From assembly GCA_018262095.1 (NCBI GenBank), contig JAGTRW010000002.1, positions 1-64,000 on the forward strand: a stretch of DNA of 64,000 nt. Reading direction: 5' to 3'. Shown in pieces: positions 34,867-43,649 of the stretch. Made by a program: the position numbers and the translations under genes. Source of the DNA: Pseudomonadota bacterium. Lineage in GTDB: Bacteria > Pseudomonadota > Gammaproteobacteria > Burkholderiales > Rhodocyclaceae. Positions within the stretch are counted from its first letter, which is position 1. The number at the start of each line of letters is the position of its first letter. A model generated the notes under the pieces. The model made no database searches and was not told the DNA's origin. It was given only the letters and a program-made list of their open reading frames with translations.

Positions 34867-35574
34867 TCAGGGGATTTGCGCCGACGGCATTCGCGCGAGA
34901 ATGACCTGTGCCTTGGCGAAGAGGCCCGGCGCGTTGCGCTGGCGGTCGTAGAAGCGCGGGCTCGGTACCATCGCGGCGAGTCGCGCCGCCTGCTCGGCGG
35001 AAAGCTGCGCGGCAGATATCCCGTAATAGTGGCGTGCAGCGGCCTCGGCGCCGAACACGCCGTCGCCCCATTCGATGACGTTAAGATAGACTTCGAAGAT
35101 TCGCTGCTTGCTCCACACCGCCTCGATCATGAGCGTGATGAGCGCTTCCTGCGCCTTGCGCCAAGGCGTTTTGGACGGCGTCAGAAAAAGGTTCTTGGAA
35201 AGCTGCTGCGAGATCGTCGAGCCGCCGGCGACGACCTTGCCGCGCAGGCGGTTTTTCTCGAGCGCCTTCTGCATGCCGTCCCAGTCAAAGCCCTCGTGAT
35301 GGACGAAGAGGTCGTCTTCGGCAACGATCAACGCGCGCTTGAGGTGGTTCGATATCTTTCCGTAGCCGACCCACTGTTTCCTGAGCTGTGCGCCCGGGTC
35401 CCTGAGCTGCAGCTCGCCGAGCCGGATTTCCATAAAGCGCGTGGTCTCGGGGTTGGCCGAACTCCACCACAGTACCCAACCGAACAGCCACAGCTGATAG
35501 AGCAGCAGCAGGCCGAGCAGGCCGACGACGAGCCGCTTGAGCCAGCGCGCGATCGTGCTCAGCGAACGACTCAT
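34867..35574 (-). CDS. mtgA: Monofunctional biosynthetic peptidoglycan transglycosylase
   Basis: 235 residues from the ATG at 35572-35574, which overlaps the aroE stop (ATGA); the frame stays open upstream only as a shadow of aroE. One N-terminal membrane helix (about 14-37) anchors the periplasmic GT51 domain. Catalytic glutamates are seen in ALIVAEDDLFVHHEGFDW (Glu86) and in the GGSTISQQLSKNLFL block's partner further on (NVIEWGDGVFG). It polymerises lipid II into glycan strands. The aroE-mtgA pair, and the TonB-like and RNase genes upstream, form a run on the same strand. Confidence 0.94.
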   Translation of the reverse strand: MSRSLSTIARWLKRLVVGLLGLLLLYQLWLFGWVLWWSSANPETTRFMEIRLGELQLRDPGAQLRKQWVGYGKISNHLKRALIVAEDDLFVHHEGFDWDGMQKALEKNRLRGKVVAGGSTISQQLSKNLFLTPSKTPWRKAQEALITLMIEAVWSKQRIFEVYLNVIEWGDGVFGAEAAARHYYGISAAQLSAEQAARLAAMVPSPRFYDRQRNAPGLFAKAQVILARMPSAQIP

Positions 35575-36386
35575 GCCGGCTGCAGCAACTCCATCACCGG
35601 CCGCACTTGCGGACGCACGCCGCGCCACACGAAGAACGACTCGGCGGCCTGTTCGACGAGCATCCCCAATCCTTCGGAAATCACCGCAGCGCCCTGCTCG
35701 CGAGCAAAAATCCGGAACGGCGTGTCGCCCATCCCGTACATCATCTTGTAGGCCAGACTGCCCGGCGCGAAGATTCCGACCGGCAAGGCCGGCATCGAAC
35801 CCGAGAGGCTCGCCGAAGTGGCGTTGATGACGATGTCGAACGACTGACCGGCAAGTTCGTCGTAGCCGCAACCGATCACCGGACCCAGACGAGCGAAGCG
35901 CTCGGCAACCACCTTGGCGCGCGGCACGGTGCGATTGGCAATGGTCAGCGCCTTGATGCCGGCGTCGAGCAGCGGACCGACGACGCCGCGCGAAGCGCCA
36001 CCCGCGCCGAGCAGCAGCACGCGTTTTCCGGCGACCGGATAGCCCAGGTTGATGGTGATGTCGCGCAGCAAGCCGACGCCGTCGGTGTTGTCGCCGATGA
36101 TCTCGTCGCCTTTGAAGACCAGGGTATTGGCGGCGCCCGCGAGTTCGGCGCGCGGCGTCAGCCGGGTCACCAACTGAAACGCCTCTTGCTTGAACGGCAC
36201 GGTAACGTTGGCGCCGCGTCCGCCGGCGGCGATGAAGGCTTCGACGGCATCGTCGAAACCGTCGAGCGGCGCCAGGATCGACTTGTAGGTCATGTCCTGG
36301 CCGGTCTGGCGTGCAAAGGCAGTTTGAATGATCGGCGACTTGCTGTGGCCGATGGGGTTGCCGAAAACGGCGTACTGGTCGGTCAT
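35571..36386 (-). CDS. aroE: Shikimate dehydrogenase
   Basis: 271 residues. It reduces 3-dehydroshikimate with NADPH in aromatic amino-acid synthesis. Substrate motif VFGNPIGHSKSP (7-18), catalytic Lys66 in NVTVPFKQEA, Asp102 in GDNTDGVG, and the cofactor loop LLLGAGGASRGV followed by NRTVPRAK, the Asn-Arg-Thr signature for NADPH. Full length, with GGAG before the ATG (36397-36400 complement). It overlaps mtgA by four bases and follows the TonB-like gene by 37 bases. Confidence 0.95.
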   Translation of the reverse strand: MTDQYAVFGNPIGHSKSPIIQTAFARQTGQDMTYKSILAPLDGFDDAVEAFIAAGGRGANVTVPFKQEAFQLVTRLTPRAELAGAANTLVFKGDEIIGDNTDGVGLLRDITINLGYPVAGKRVLLLGAGGASRGVVGPLLDAGIKALTIANRTVPRAKVVAERFARLGPVIGCGYDELAGQSFDIVINATSASLSGSMPALPVGIFAPGSLAYKMMYGMGDTPFRIFAREQGAAVISEGLGMLVEQAAESFFVWRGVRPQVRPVMELLQPA

Positions 36387-36423
36387 GACGTTCTCCTTCT
36401 GATTCGTTGCGAGCGCGCGAAGC

Positions 36424-37284
36424 TTAGCGCGCGTTGGTTTCGAGGCTGTTGCTGCGCGTGAAATTCCAGCTGCGGGTGATCACCAAGAGGTCGGTGTCGC
36501 GCCGAATGTCGGCTGGAAAAACGGCGTAGGGACCGGCCATGGTGACGATTCGGCGCGCCGCGTCGTCGAGAATTCGCTGGCCGGAAGAGCGGTCGATCTC
36601 GACCTTGTCGACCGCGCCGTCGCTCTTGATCGTCACCGACAGCAGCAGCGTGCCGTAGAGTTTGCCCTTGGCTTCTTCGGGGTAATTGAGCGTGCCGACG
36701 CGCTCGACCTTGCGGCGCCAGTCTTCGATGTACTGGGCAAAACGGTATTCGTCGGTGCGCGTGCCGATGAACTTCTTGCGCGGCCGCTTGTTGTATTCGT
36801 CGGTGTCACGCGCGATCTCGCCTTCGAGGCGCGCCATCGCCAGTGCGCTGCTCGCCAGATCACGACCGCTGATTCCCACTTGCGGCTCAGCCGCAGCCTG
36901 CGGCTGCTGATCGGCCTTGGCCGCCACCACGGCTTTGCTGCGGGCCTGTGTCAGCAAGCGCTGCTGCTGCGCTTCGAGCGCACGCACGCGCTTTTCCGCC
37001 TGTTTGAGTTCGTCGCCGTCCTGGTGCCGGGCGGCGGGAGGCAGCGGCGTTTTGACGCGGCGATTCTGCTCGCTGTTGCCACCGCCGTCGAGATTGGCCT
37101 GCGCCAGCGCCTGGGCATCGTTCGGCCGGCGGGCCGACTTGCTATTGACCAGCACGATGTCGAGCGCCCTGTCCTGAAAAGCGCGCGACGCGTCGGGAAA
37201 GGTGAAATGCAGCGACAGCAGCAGCGCGTGGAAAAGCAGCGAGCCGCACAGCGCCAGCCACAGTGGACGTGACACGCCGCCCAC
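36424..37284 (-). CDS. TonB C-terminal-domain protein
   Basis: 286 residues. An N-terminal membrane helix (LWLALCGSLLFHALLLSL, about 8-25) is followed by a polar, proline-containing and coiled-coil linker (about 85-120, ELKQAEKRVRALEAQQQRL). The C-terminal 90 residues are TonB-like: VGTLNYPEEAKGKLYGTLLLS, then VTIKSDGAVDKVEIDRSSG. No exbBD genes are next to it, so it may be an envelope protein rather than the main energy transducer. It starts 1 base after the RNase gene ends, so it is co-transcribed with it and with aroE and mtgA. Confidence 0.83.
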   Translation of the reverse strand: MGGVSRPLWLALCGSLLFHALLLSLHFTFPDASRAFQDRALDIVLVNSKSARRPNDAQALAQANLDGGGNSEQNRRVKTPLPPAARHQDGDELKQAEKRVRALEAQQQRLLTQARSKAVVAAKADQQPQAAAEPQVGISGRDLASSALAMARLEGEIARDTDEYNKRPRKKFIGTRTDEYRFAQYIEDWRRKVERVGTLNYPEEAKGKLYGTLLLSVTIKSDGAVDKVEIDRSSGQRILDDAARRIVTMAGPYAVFPADIRRDTDLLVITRSWNFTRSNSLETNAR

Positions 37285-37285
37285 C

Positions 37286-39190
37286 TCAGTCGACCTCCTC
37301 CGCGACGACGCTGTCGTCGGTCCGACCCAGCGTTTCGACGTAACGGCAGGACAGCTCGAGCGTCAGCAGATCGATCGCTTCGATCGACAGCCGGACGCGC
37401 TCGCCGGTCTTGAGTTCGGGCGCCGACGGCACGCGCTGGATCAACGGCAGGTGGTCGAGCTGGCACAGATTGTCGCGCCGGATCGTCGCCTCGATGCTGA
37501 CCACCTTCTCTTGAGCGAGCCAGCGCAGACACCAGTAGCGCTCCATGCCGCGCTGGAATTCGGCGTAGGCGCCGTAGGTCAGTTCGAAGTCGCGCAGCGC
37601 GGCGAACAGCGCGTCCGACTTGGCGGCAAAATGCGGCGTCTCGCCGCCGATGCAGGCGATCAACTGCCACTGGTTGAGCAGATCGACGTAACGGCGCAGC
37701 GGCGACGAAGACCAGGCGTACTGCGCCACACCGAGTCCGTCGTGCGGCAGCGGCGAAGTCGTCATGCGTACCTTGCCGCCGGTCTGCGCACGGTAGATCG
37801 CAGCCACGCTCTTCTCGGCCAAGAGGCCGCCCCAGGTGCTGTTGGCGACGATCATCAGCTCGGCGACCAGCTTGTCGAGCGGGCTGCCGCGCCGACGCTC
37901 GCTGATTTCGACGCGGCAGTTCGACGCGTCAGAGAGGTCGCCGACGATCGAAAAATTGTAATCGTTGTTGCCGGCCATGGCCGACGGTTTGCCGCGCCGC
38001 CCCTCGCAGGCGTTGGCCAGTTGCCACAGCGTCTTGAGTTCGCTGGCAAACGGAAAATCGGCAAGACCGGCGGCCAGCGTTTCTTCGTTGAACAGCGGTT
38101 CGATATCGTGGTGGCGCAGGTTGGCGACGACCGGGACGAGTTCGACGCGCGACTCGTTCGCGCTGATCTCGAACTCGGAGCTCACCGTGAGATAAAGCGA
38201 AACCGCCGGGCAGTCTCGGCCGGCGGCGAGCGTGAAGTTCTCGACCGCGCCTTCGGGCAGCATGGTGATCTTGTTGCCCGGCATGTAGACGGTCGACAAG
38301 CGCTCGCGCGCCAGCACGTCGAGCGGCGAACCGGGCGCGATTCCCAGGCCCGGCGCGGCGATATGGATGCCGACGCGCCAGCCGATGCCGGGCAACTCCT
38401 GCAGCGAAAAGGCGTCGTCGATCTCGGTGGTCGCCGCATCGTCAATCGAGAAAGCCTGCACATTCGCACGCGGCAGCCCGCCCGGCAGAGTCGGCAACTC
38501 GCTGACCGCGGCCGCGGTGCCGCGCGGAAAATAGTCGAGCAGGAAACGCTGCAGATGGTAATCGTGCGACGAGCTGATGGCGCCGCATTGTTCGAGCAGA
38601 TGCGGCGCCGAGAGCCCGCTTTGCGCGCACGCCGCCTCGAGCGCCTTGGTTTCGGGCCGATTGCGGTCGGGCTTGTAGAGCAGCGCGTTAAGCTGCGGCG
38701 CGAACTCGGGCGGCAGCTTGTGCTCAAGCAGTTCGCCGACCATGCGCTCGATCGCTTGCGCCTGCAGGCGTTTCTTTTCGAGGCCGGCGAGCGCCGCGGC
38801 GAGGATCTCAGCCGGCGCCTTGCGGTAACGCCCGCGCCCCTTGCGGTGGAAGTAGACCGGCGACGAATGCAGCGCCAGCAACAGCGCCGATGCTTCGACG
38901 GTGGTCGCCTTGACGCCGGCGCCGCCGAAGTAGTCGTCGGCAAAGTCGGCAAAGGCAAATTCGGCGTCGCCCGCGCACTCCCACAGGAATTCGGTTTCGA
39001 TCTCGCCAGCGAGCGCTTCGGCGCGGCCGAGCAGTTCGCCGGGCGCCGGTTCGAGGTAACGCAGCAACACATTGGCCGCCTTGATCTTGGCGCGCTTGCC
39101 GGAGGCCGTCTCGACCTGCAGCGAGGCATCGGATTCGCTCAGCAGGGTGGCGGTTTTGAAGGCGCCGTCTTCTTCGAACAGTACATGCAT
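37286..39190 (-). CDS. rnb: RNase II/VacB-type 3'-5' exoribonuclease
   Basis: 634 residues from the ATG at 39188-39190. The RNB catalytic domain carries the metal-binding aspartates in AFSIDDAATTEIDDAFSL (about 258-275), then VGIHIAAPGLGI and the C-terminal half of the barrel (SSSPLRRYVDLLNQWQL). The N-terminal 240 residues are a winged or cold-shock-like RNA-binding part that is divergent from E. coli RNase II. No Shine-Dalgarno is seen; a TATAAT ends 7 bases before the ATG. An in-frame TTG at 39211 is an alternative but would lie inside that box. It degrades single-stranded RNA in the cytoplasm. Upstream of the TonB-like gene by one base. Confidence 0.88.
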   Translation of the reverse strand: MHVLFEEDGAFKTATLLSESDASLQVETASGKRAKIKAANVLLRYLEPAPGELLGRAEALAGEIETEFLWECAGDAEFAFADFADDYFGGAGVKATTVEASALLLALHSSPVYFHRKGRGRYRKAPAEILAAALAGLEKKRLQAQAIERMVGELLEHKLPPEFAPQLNALLYKPDRNRPETKALEAACAQSGLSAPHLLEQCGAISSSHDYHLQRFLLDYFPRGTAAAVSELPTLPGGLPRANVQAFSIDDAATTEIDDAFSLQELPGIGWRVGIHIAAPGLGIAPGSPLDVLARERLSTVYMPGNKITMLPEGAVENFTLAAGRDCPAVSLYLTVSSEFEISANESRVELVPVVANLRHHDIEPLFNEETLAAGLADFPFASELKTLWQLANACEGRRGKPSAMAGNNDYNFSIVGDLSDASNCRVEISERRRGSPLDKLVAELMIVANSTWGGLLAEKSVAAIYRAQTGGKVRMTTSPLPHDGLGVAQYAWSSSPLRRYVDLLNQWQLIACIGGETPHFAAKSDALFAALRDFELTYGAYAEFQRGMERYWCLRWLAQEKVVSIEATIRRDNLCQLDHLPLIQRVPSAPELKTGERVRLSIEAIDLLTLELSCRYVETLGRTDDSVVAEEVD

Positions 39191-39197
39191 CGTGCCG

Positions 39198-39203
39198 ATT
39201 ATA
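39198..39203 (-). promoter_or_regulatory. Perfect -10 box at the rnb start (possible leaderless mRNA)
   Basis: On the minus strand the sequence reads gggTTATAATcggcacgATG, with a perfect TATAAT at 39203-39198 and seven bases to the start codon. Transcription would begin at the A of the ATG. No ribosome-binding site is available. A matching -35 hexamer at 16-18 bases is not obvious. The box lies within the last codons of the upstream esterase gene. Confidence 0.55.
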
Positions 39204-39780
39204 ACCCGCAATATTCAAGCAGTTGCGGCAGCAAATCGGGAAAGCGCGTGAAGCTGTGGTCGCCGCCGTCGACAACGATCTGGCGACAGCCCGCGTAGCG
39301 TGCCACCGCCTGCCGGTAATCGAGCACCTCGTCGCCGGTTTCAACCAGCAGCAGATAGCGCTCGGGCGTGATCTGCGGCACTTCGAGCGCGCGCAACTCG
39401 CCGATATGTTCGGCGGTGAACTCGAACGACTCGCCGGTGTGCAGATTGGTTTGCGTGCCGACGAATTGGTCGAGCGAGATCGGCGCGACGACCGCCGGGT
39501 TGATCAACACCGCGCGCAGATCGTGGCGCTCGGCGAGCCAGGTCGCGTAGTAGCCGCCCAGCGAGCTGCCGACCAGCGTCAGCGGCCGGCCGCGCTGCGC
39601 GTCGATGATCGCTTCGACCTGCGCGATCGCCTCAACCGGAACGTGCGAGAGCGCCGGGCAGATGAGGCGATCGCCCAGCCCGCGCGAGTCGAGCGCGGCA
39701 GCGAGCAGTCTCACCTTCCACGACGCTGGCGACGAGCAGAAGCCGTGCAGATAGACGATCGCCGCAGTGACTGAGGTCAC
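39199..39780 (-). CDS. yqiA: YqiA/YcfP-type alpha/beta hydrolase (esterase)
   Basis: 193 residues from the GTG at 39778-39780, which overlaps the uppP stop (GTGA). A small alpha/beta hydrolase: [15 protein letters not shown] with the oxyanion HG, nucleophile Ser73 in [15 protein letters not shown], acid in [11 protein letters not shown], and His in VVDGGDHSF. The DGGDH and SSLGG motifs place it with YqiA, a thioester/palmitoyl-CoA esterase family. Start chosen because the longer open frame runs back through uppP in a shadow frame. Confidence 0.88.
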   Translation of the reverse strand: MTSVTAAIVYLHGFCSSPASWKVRLLAAALDSRGLGDRLICPALSHVPVEAIAQVEAIIDAQRGRPLTLVGSSLGGYYATWLAERHDLRAVLINPAVVAPISLDQFVGTQTNLHTGESFEFTAEHIGELRALEVPQITPERYLLLVETGDEVLDYRQAVARYAGCRQIVVDGGDHSFTRFPDLLPQLLEYCGL

Positions 39781-40601
39781 GCGCTGGCCCAGGCGACCAG
39801 GTCGAGCTGCCAGGTGACCAGAACGACGATGCCGAAAGCGATTCGATACCAGGCGAACGGCGTGAAGTCGTGGCTCGAGATGAAACGCAGCAGCCAGCGA
39901 ACGCACAGAAAAGCCGAGACAAAAGCGGCGACGAAGCCGACCGCCCACATGCCGACGTCGTCAGCGGAAAGCAGCGCGCGCTCCTTGTAGAGCTGGTAGA
40001 GCGTCGCCACGATCAGCGTCGGGATCGCCAGGAAGAAAGAGAACTCGGTCGCGGCGCGGCGCGACAGGCCGAAGAACAGGCCGCCGATGATCGTCGCGCC
40101 CGAGCGCGAGGTGCCGGGAATCAGCGCCAGCGCCTGCGCCAGCCCCATCTTGAGCGCGTCGAGCGGCTTCATTTCATCGACCGTCCGCACGCGAACCGTA
40201 TGCTCGCGGCGCTCGGCCCAGAGGATGAAGAAGGCGCCGACGATGAACGCGCTGGCGACCGTCGGCGCGTTGAAGAGCTGCGCCTTGATCGCCTTGCCGA
40301 AGAGCAGGCCGAGCGCAGCGAGCGGCGTAAAGGCGATCGCCAGGTTCAAGACCAGCCGGTTGGCCAGCCGCTCGCGCCCCAGTCCGGCGAGCACGCTGGC
40401 GATTCGCGCGCGGTATTCCCAGACGACCGCCAGGATCGCTCCCGACTGGATGACGATCTCGAACAGCTTGCCGCGCTCGTCGTTGAAGTTGAGCAGTTCG
40501 CCGGCCAGGATCAGGTGACCGGTCGACGACACCGGCAGGAACTCGGTGAGCCCCTCGACGACGCCGAGGACGAGTGCTTTGAGCAGAAGAACGAGATCCA
40601 C
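39777..40601 (-). CDS. uppP: Undecaprenyl-diphosphate phosphatase
   Basis: 274 residues, start GTG (40599-40601). It regenerates the C55 lipid carrier for cell-wall synthesis. BacA/UppP signatures: [20 protein letters not shown] (about 14-33) and the second active-site loop [17 protein letters not shown] (about 161-177). Seven to eight membrane helices. The reported bacitracin-resistance effect comes from gene dosage, not from a dedicated resistance function. Coupled to yqiA by four bases. A TAGAAT upstream (minus, about 40628-40633) may be the -10 box. Confidence 0.95.
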   Translation of the reverse strand: MDLVLLLKALVLGVVEGLTEFLPVSSTGHLILAGELLNFNDERGKLFEIVIQSGAILAVVWEYRARIASVLAGLGRERLANRLVLNLAIAFTPLAALGLLFGKAIKAQLFNAPTVASAFIVGAFFILWAERREHTVRVRTVDEMKPLDALKMGLAQALALIPGTSRSGATIIGGLFFGLSRRAATEFSFFLAIPTLIVATLYQLYKERALLSADDVGMWAVGFVAAFVSAFLCVRWLLRFISSHDFTPFAWYRIAFGIVVLVTWQLDLVAWASA

Positions 40602-40880
40602 GGGAAGCGTCCAGAAAAAAGACGCATTCTAGCAGGCCGCAGCGCGGCGTCCGTCAATTGGCGACTCTGGCGTTGCCTGCCGCAGGCGCCGCATGCCTCC
40701 TGACGTTCCCGCGTAGATAGCCGAAGACCCGCGTCCAGCCTGGCTTGCAGGGCATGGCCCGGTTCTGCTTGGCAACGCCAGCAAGACGCGGACGATGTCG
40801 GTCATCTTGCGGGCAAGCGGATTTTCCGGCGGACGCGCAGAACCGCGCGCTGCGCGTCGCAACATTAGCCTCCGCCGCGC
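40602..40880. other. Intergenic region with an 11-bp inverted repeat
   Basis: No gene recognised. CTGGCGTTGCC at 40667-40677 is reversed as GGCAACGCCAG at 40771-40781, leaving 93 bases between. Short terminal repeats around a 115-base core would fit a small non-coding mobile element remnant, but one pair of 11-base repeats can occur by chance, and I see no clear target duplication. Confidence 0.4.
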
Positions 40881-43475
40881 TCAGTTGAAGGTATTGGAAA
40901 GGTCATTGACCTTCACGGTGTAATCGAGCACGTTGCTGCCCGAAGCGCTCGTGGCGCTGCTGTCGCATGTAAAAGTCGACGACATGTCGTCATAGGGGAA
41001 GGTGTAGCAAGTCGGGCAGGCGGTCTTTAGCCAGTTGATCGTCGGCAGCACATAAGCCACCCAATTGGGGTTCTGCGTCGTGTACACCACCGACGGGCGA
41101 GTGATCCCGCTCCAGTTGGTGCCACCGCAAGCCAACGCCGTGCTCATGTTCACCGAAGCGTCAGGCTTGTTCGCCGGTGCCGGGTTGGTGTAAGCGCTGT
41201 AGGTGTTATTGACGCAGAGCTGCAGGTCGCCGACCGAAACGGTGCTCTGCAACTTGAACGCGGGAACCACCGCGGACGCCGTCTGCAGGCTGAAAGGCGC
41301 GACGTTGCTGGCGGTCATGTTCCAGCCGTGGATTTGATTGGCAGTCGCCCAGGAATAGAACGTTCCGCAGACCCGAGACGAGAAAGGCGACGTTCCGCTC
41401 GGCGCCTTCGTGTAGTCCCAGCCGCAGCGCGGGCCGCTGGTCGCGCCACCCGAACAATCGGCTTGCACCGTGCAAGAGGTCGGCGTTGCCGAGCTCGGAT
41501 TGACGACGGCATAGTATGACGAAGGGCTATCCGTAATGCTGGTGCCGGACGGGAAATTCGCCGTACTGGGAGAAAAAGCCCAGCTGCTGGCCGGCAGATA
41601 TCCACTCGGGTTGGTCGCCTGATTTCCCGACATCGCGGTCATCGATCCGGCGGTTCCGCAGGTGTAGGCGGTGGTCGTGCTCGGCGTCATCTCGCTCGCC
41701 TTGGGGCCGAACTGAAGCGCGTAGTTGGCGCCGTTGATGATCGACACATCGTAGTAGTCGACCGCGTTGTGCTGGTAGGTCACTTCGGCCAGGGTCTGCG
41801 CCGCATAGGTCGAACCGGTCCCGGGCCTCGTCGGCGAGGGCGGGCAGCTGTTGCTGTTCTCGCACTTGACGACGTAATAGTTTCCGGACCACTGAACCTG
41901 CTGGTTACCCGCGGTGATTCCCGACCAGCTCGGGATGAACAGGCTGGCCGACGAATTCGGCGGAACCTTGTTGGCGGGAACGGTCTGCGTCGCCGAGGTG
42001 AATTGCGGCGCGTCCCAGTAGCAATAGAACGGAGTATCTTTGCCGGCGATGACGTTTTGTCCGCCCTGGACGCAAGTCGAACCGATCGGACAGGCGTTGC
42101 TCGGGTTGCTCCAACCGCACCGCGATTGCGCGTCGGCGACCGACTTGGCCAGATTGGCCGCGGCGCTGCCCGAAGCCACCGAGGTCGGCGAGATGAAGGC
42201 GTTGGCCGTTCCGCTATTGGCGTTGACGACGACGGTATCGGTCAGCGAATTGTTGGCGAAGGTCACCGTGCGGCCGCTGCTCAACTGGCTCGCATCCTGA
42301 ACCAGCAGATTGACCGTCGACGCGTAACTGGGCAGCGCCGCGTCCGCCGGCGTCGAACTGCCGGTCACCGCGACCGCCAGCGAGACCGCCCCGGCTTTCT
42401 GCGGATACAGGCCGTAGCCGCAGTTGGTGGTCGAATTGGCGATGGTCTGCGGACTCGTGTTGTCGAGACTCAGCTTGCACGTCACCGAAGTCATGGTGCC
42501 CGGACTGGTGTTGTTACCGTCGTCGAAGGCGTAGAAAACAAGAGTGGACGGATCATTGCTCGTCAGGGTGACGCTGTAACTCGAGGTGGTTAAGGTGTTT
42601 TCCGTCAGATTCACAAACAAGGGCGCTTTCATTCCCGTGTAGACCTGATTGCTGCCGTTTTGCGAAGCGACGGTAATCCTTCCGGCCTGCTGCTCCGCTG
42701 TGCCACGCCACGTGACGGTCATATTGTCTGCTGGGCCAAATGGTGCTTCCGGCGGGGCTTGCCAAGCGCCGACGACGCTAATCGTGCTGGTGAAATCAAT
42801 CGAGGGCGCCTTGGTCCCATCCAGCGTTCCCGAGATTATGCAGGTTGGCGACGCGGTCCATAACGCGCACTGCTGTACCGTAAAGGTCAAAGGACTTCCG
42901 GCGGGTTGGTTCATCGAGACGTAGAGCGGATTACTTTGCGGGATGATCTGCCCGCCGGATCCCGGCGAGAACTGGACCGTGATCGCAAACGGAATCGCCT
43001 GCCCACGGCTCCAGTAGACCTGCGCAGCTGCCGACGACGGCGTGACCGACAGCGACCCGTAGGGATTGGGCGAGGTGACGGTGACCTGCGCGAAATCGCC
43101 CTCGTAGCCGTCGGCATCGGCAAAGACGCGAACCGTTCCGGTCGCTCTCCCGGTCACCGTCAGCATGCAGGGAGAAGCCTGGCCCAAGCCGCTGGAGAGC
43201 ACGCACGACGATGGCGCGATGTGCGCCAGCGTCGGCTCGGAAACTCTGAAATACACAGTCTGATTGACCAGCCCCTGGCTCCCGGCCAGTTCGAAAAGGA
43301 CTTCCTTGCTCGCCCCCTTGCTCAGGGTAACGGTTTCCGGGACGATGTTGAGCTGACCGTTTGAGGTCGGGGACGAGGTCGCACTGCCAGAGCTTCCGCT
43401 ATCACTCCCCCCGCATGAAATCAATACCGAACAGAGTAAGCATGCACCGAGTCTTGCCAGTCGTTTGGTATCCAC
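40881..43475 (-). CDS. Large lipoprotein with a thaumatin-like C-terminal region
   Basis: 864 residues. The signal peptide ends in the lipobox LISC (Cys21), followed by GGSDSGSSGS, so it is a lipoprotein, probably at the outer membrane or surface. Residues about 30-430 are Ser/Thr/Gly-rich beta sequence with repeated Ig-like strands (VTVTSPNPYGSLSVTPSS). The C-terminal half matches thaumatin-like proteins: LAEVTYQHNAVDYYDVSIINGANY (near 565-588; plant form 'LAEFTL...DFYDVSLVDG'), CTVQADC, and TACPTCYTFPYDDMSSTFTC (about 819-838; plant 'TACPxAYSYAYDDxxSTFTC'). From about residue 450 it has 16 cysteines, the plant number, though the end lacks 'FCP' so pairing may differ. It is alone between uppP and pfkA. 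Role unknown; glycan binding or cleavage is a guess. Confidence 0.72.
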   Translation of the reverse strand: MDTKRLARLGACLLCSVLISCGGSDSGSSGSATSSPTSNGQLNIVPETVTLSKGASKEVLFELAGSQGLVNQTVYFRVSEPTLAHIAPSSCVLSSGLGQASPCMLTVTGRATGTVRVFADADGYEGDFAQVTVTSPNPYGSLSVTPSSAAAQVYWSRGQAIPFAITVQFSPGSGGQIIPQSNPLYVSMNQPAGSPLTFTVQQCALWTASPTCIISGTLDGTKAPSIDFTSTISVVGAWQAPPEAPFGPADNMTVTWRGTAEQQAGRITVASQNGSNQVYTGMKAPLFVNLTENTLTTSSYSVTLTSNDPSTLVFYAFDDGNNTSPGTMTSVTCKLSLDNTSPQTIANSTTNCGYGLYPQKAGAVSLAVAVTGSSTPADAALPSYASTVNLLVQDASQLSSGRTVTFANNSLTDTVVVNANSGTANAFISPTSVASGSAAANLAKSVADAQSRCGWSNPSNACPIGSTCVQGGQNVIAGKDTPFYCYWDAPQFTSATQTVPANKVPPNSSASLFIPSWSGITAGNQQVQWSGNYYVVKCENSNSCPPSPTRPGTGSTYAAQTLAEVTYQHNAVDYYDVSIINGANYALQFGPKASEMTPSTTTAYTCGTAGSMTAMSGNQATNPSGYLPASSWAFSPSTANFPSGTSITDSPSSYYAVVNPSSATPTSCTVQADCSGGATSGPRCGWDYTKAPSGTSPFSSRVCGTFYSWATANQIHGWNMTASNVAPFSLQTASAVVPAFKLQSTVSVGDLQLCVNNTYSAYTNPAPANKPDASVNMSTALACGGTNWSGITRPSVVYTTQNPNWVAYVLPTINWLKTACPTCYTFPYDDMSSTFTCDSSATSASGSNVLDYTVKVNDLSNTFN

Positions 43476-43649
43476 TATTGCTCCCCGCTTTTAGTGTGAA
43501 ATAACCACTAGGCCAGGATGGCAATATATTCCGAGTAGCTTGCACGCACAACTTTCCCCGGCGTCAGAATAGCCGTCGACTCTTTTGAAGCAGATCCCGC
43601 TTTGGCGCCTGAGTTACAGAGCGCTTCGGCGAGTCTTGGCCGGCGACGT

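Noticed and set aside
34867-35871. Longer mtgA protein of 334 residues
   Set aside because: The extra N-terminal part is the shadow of aroE; the ATG at 35574 overlapping the aroE stop gives the normal length and membrane helix.
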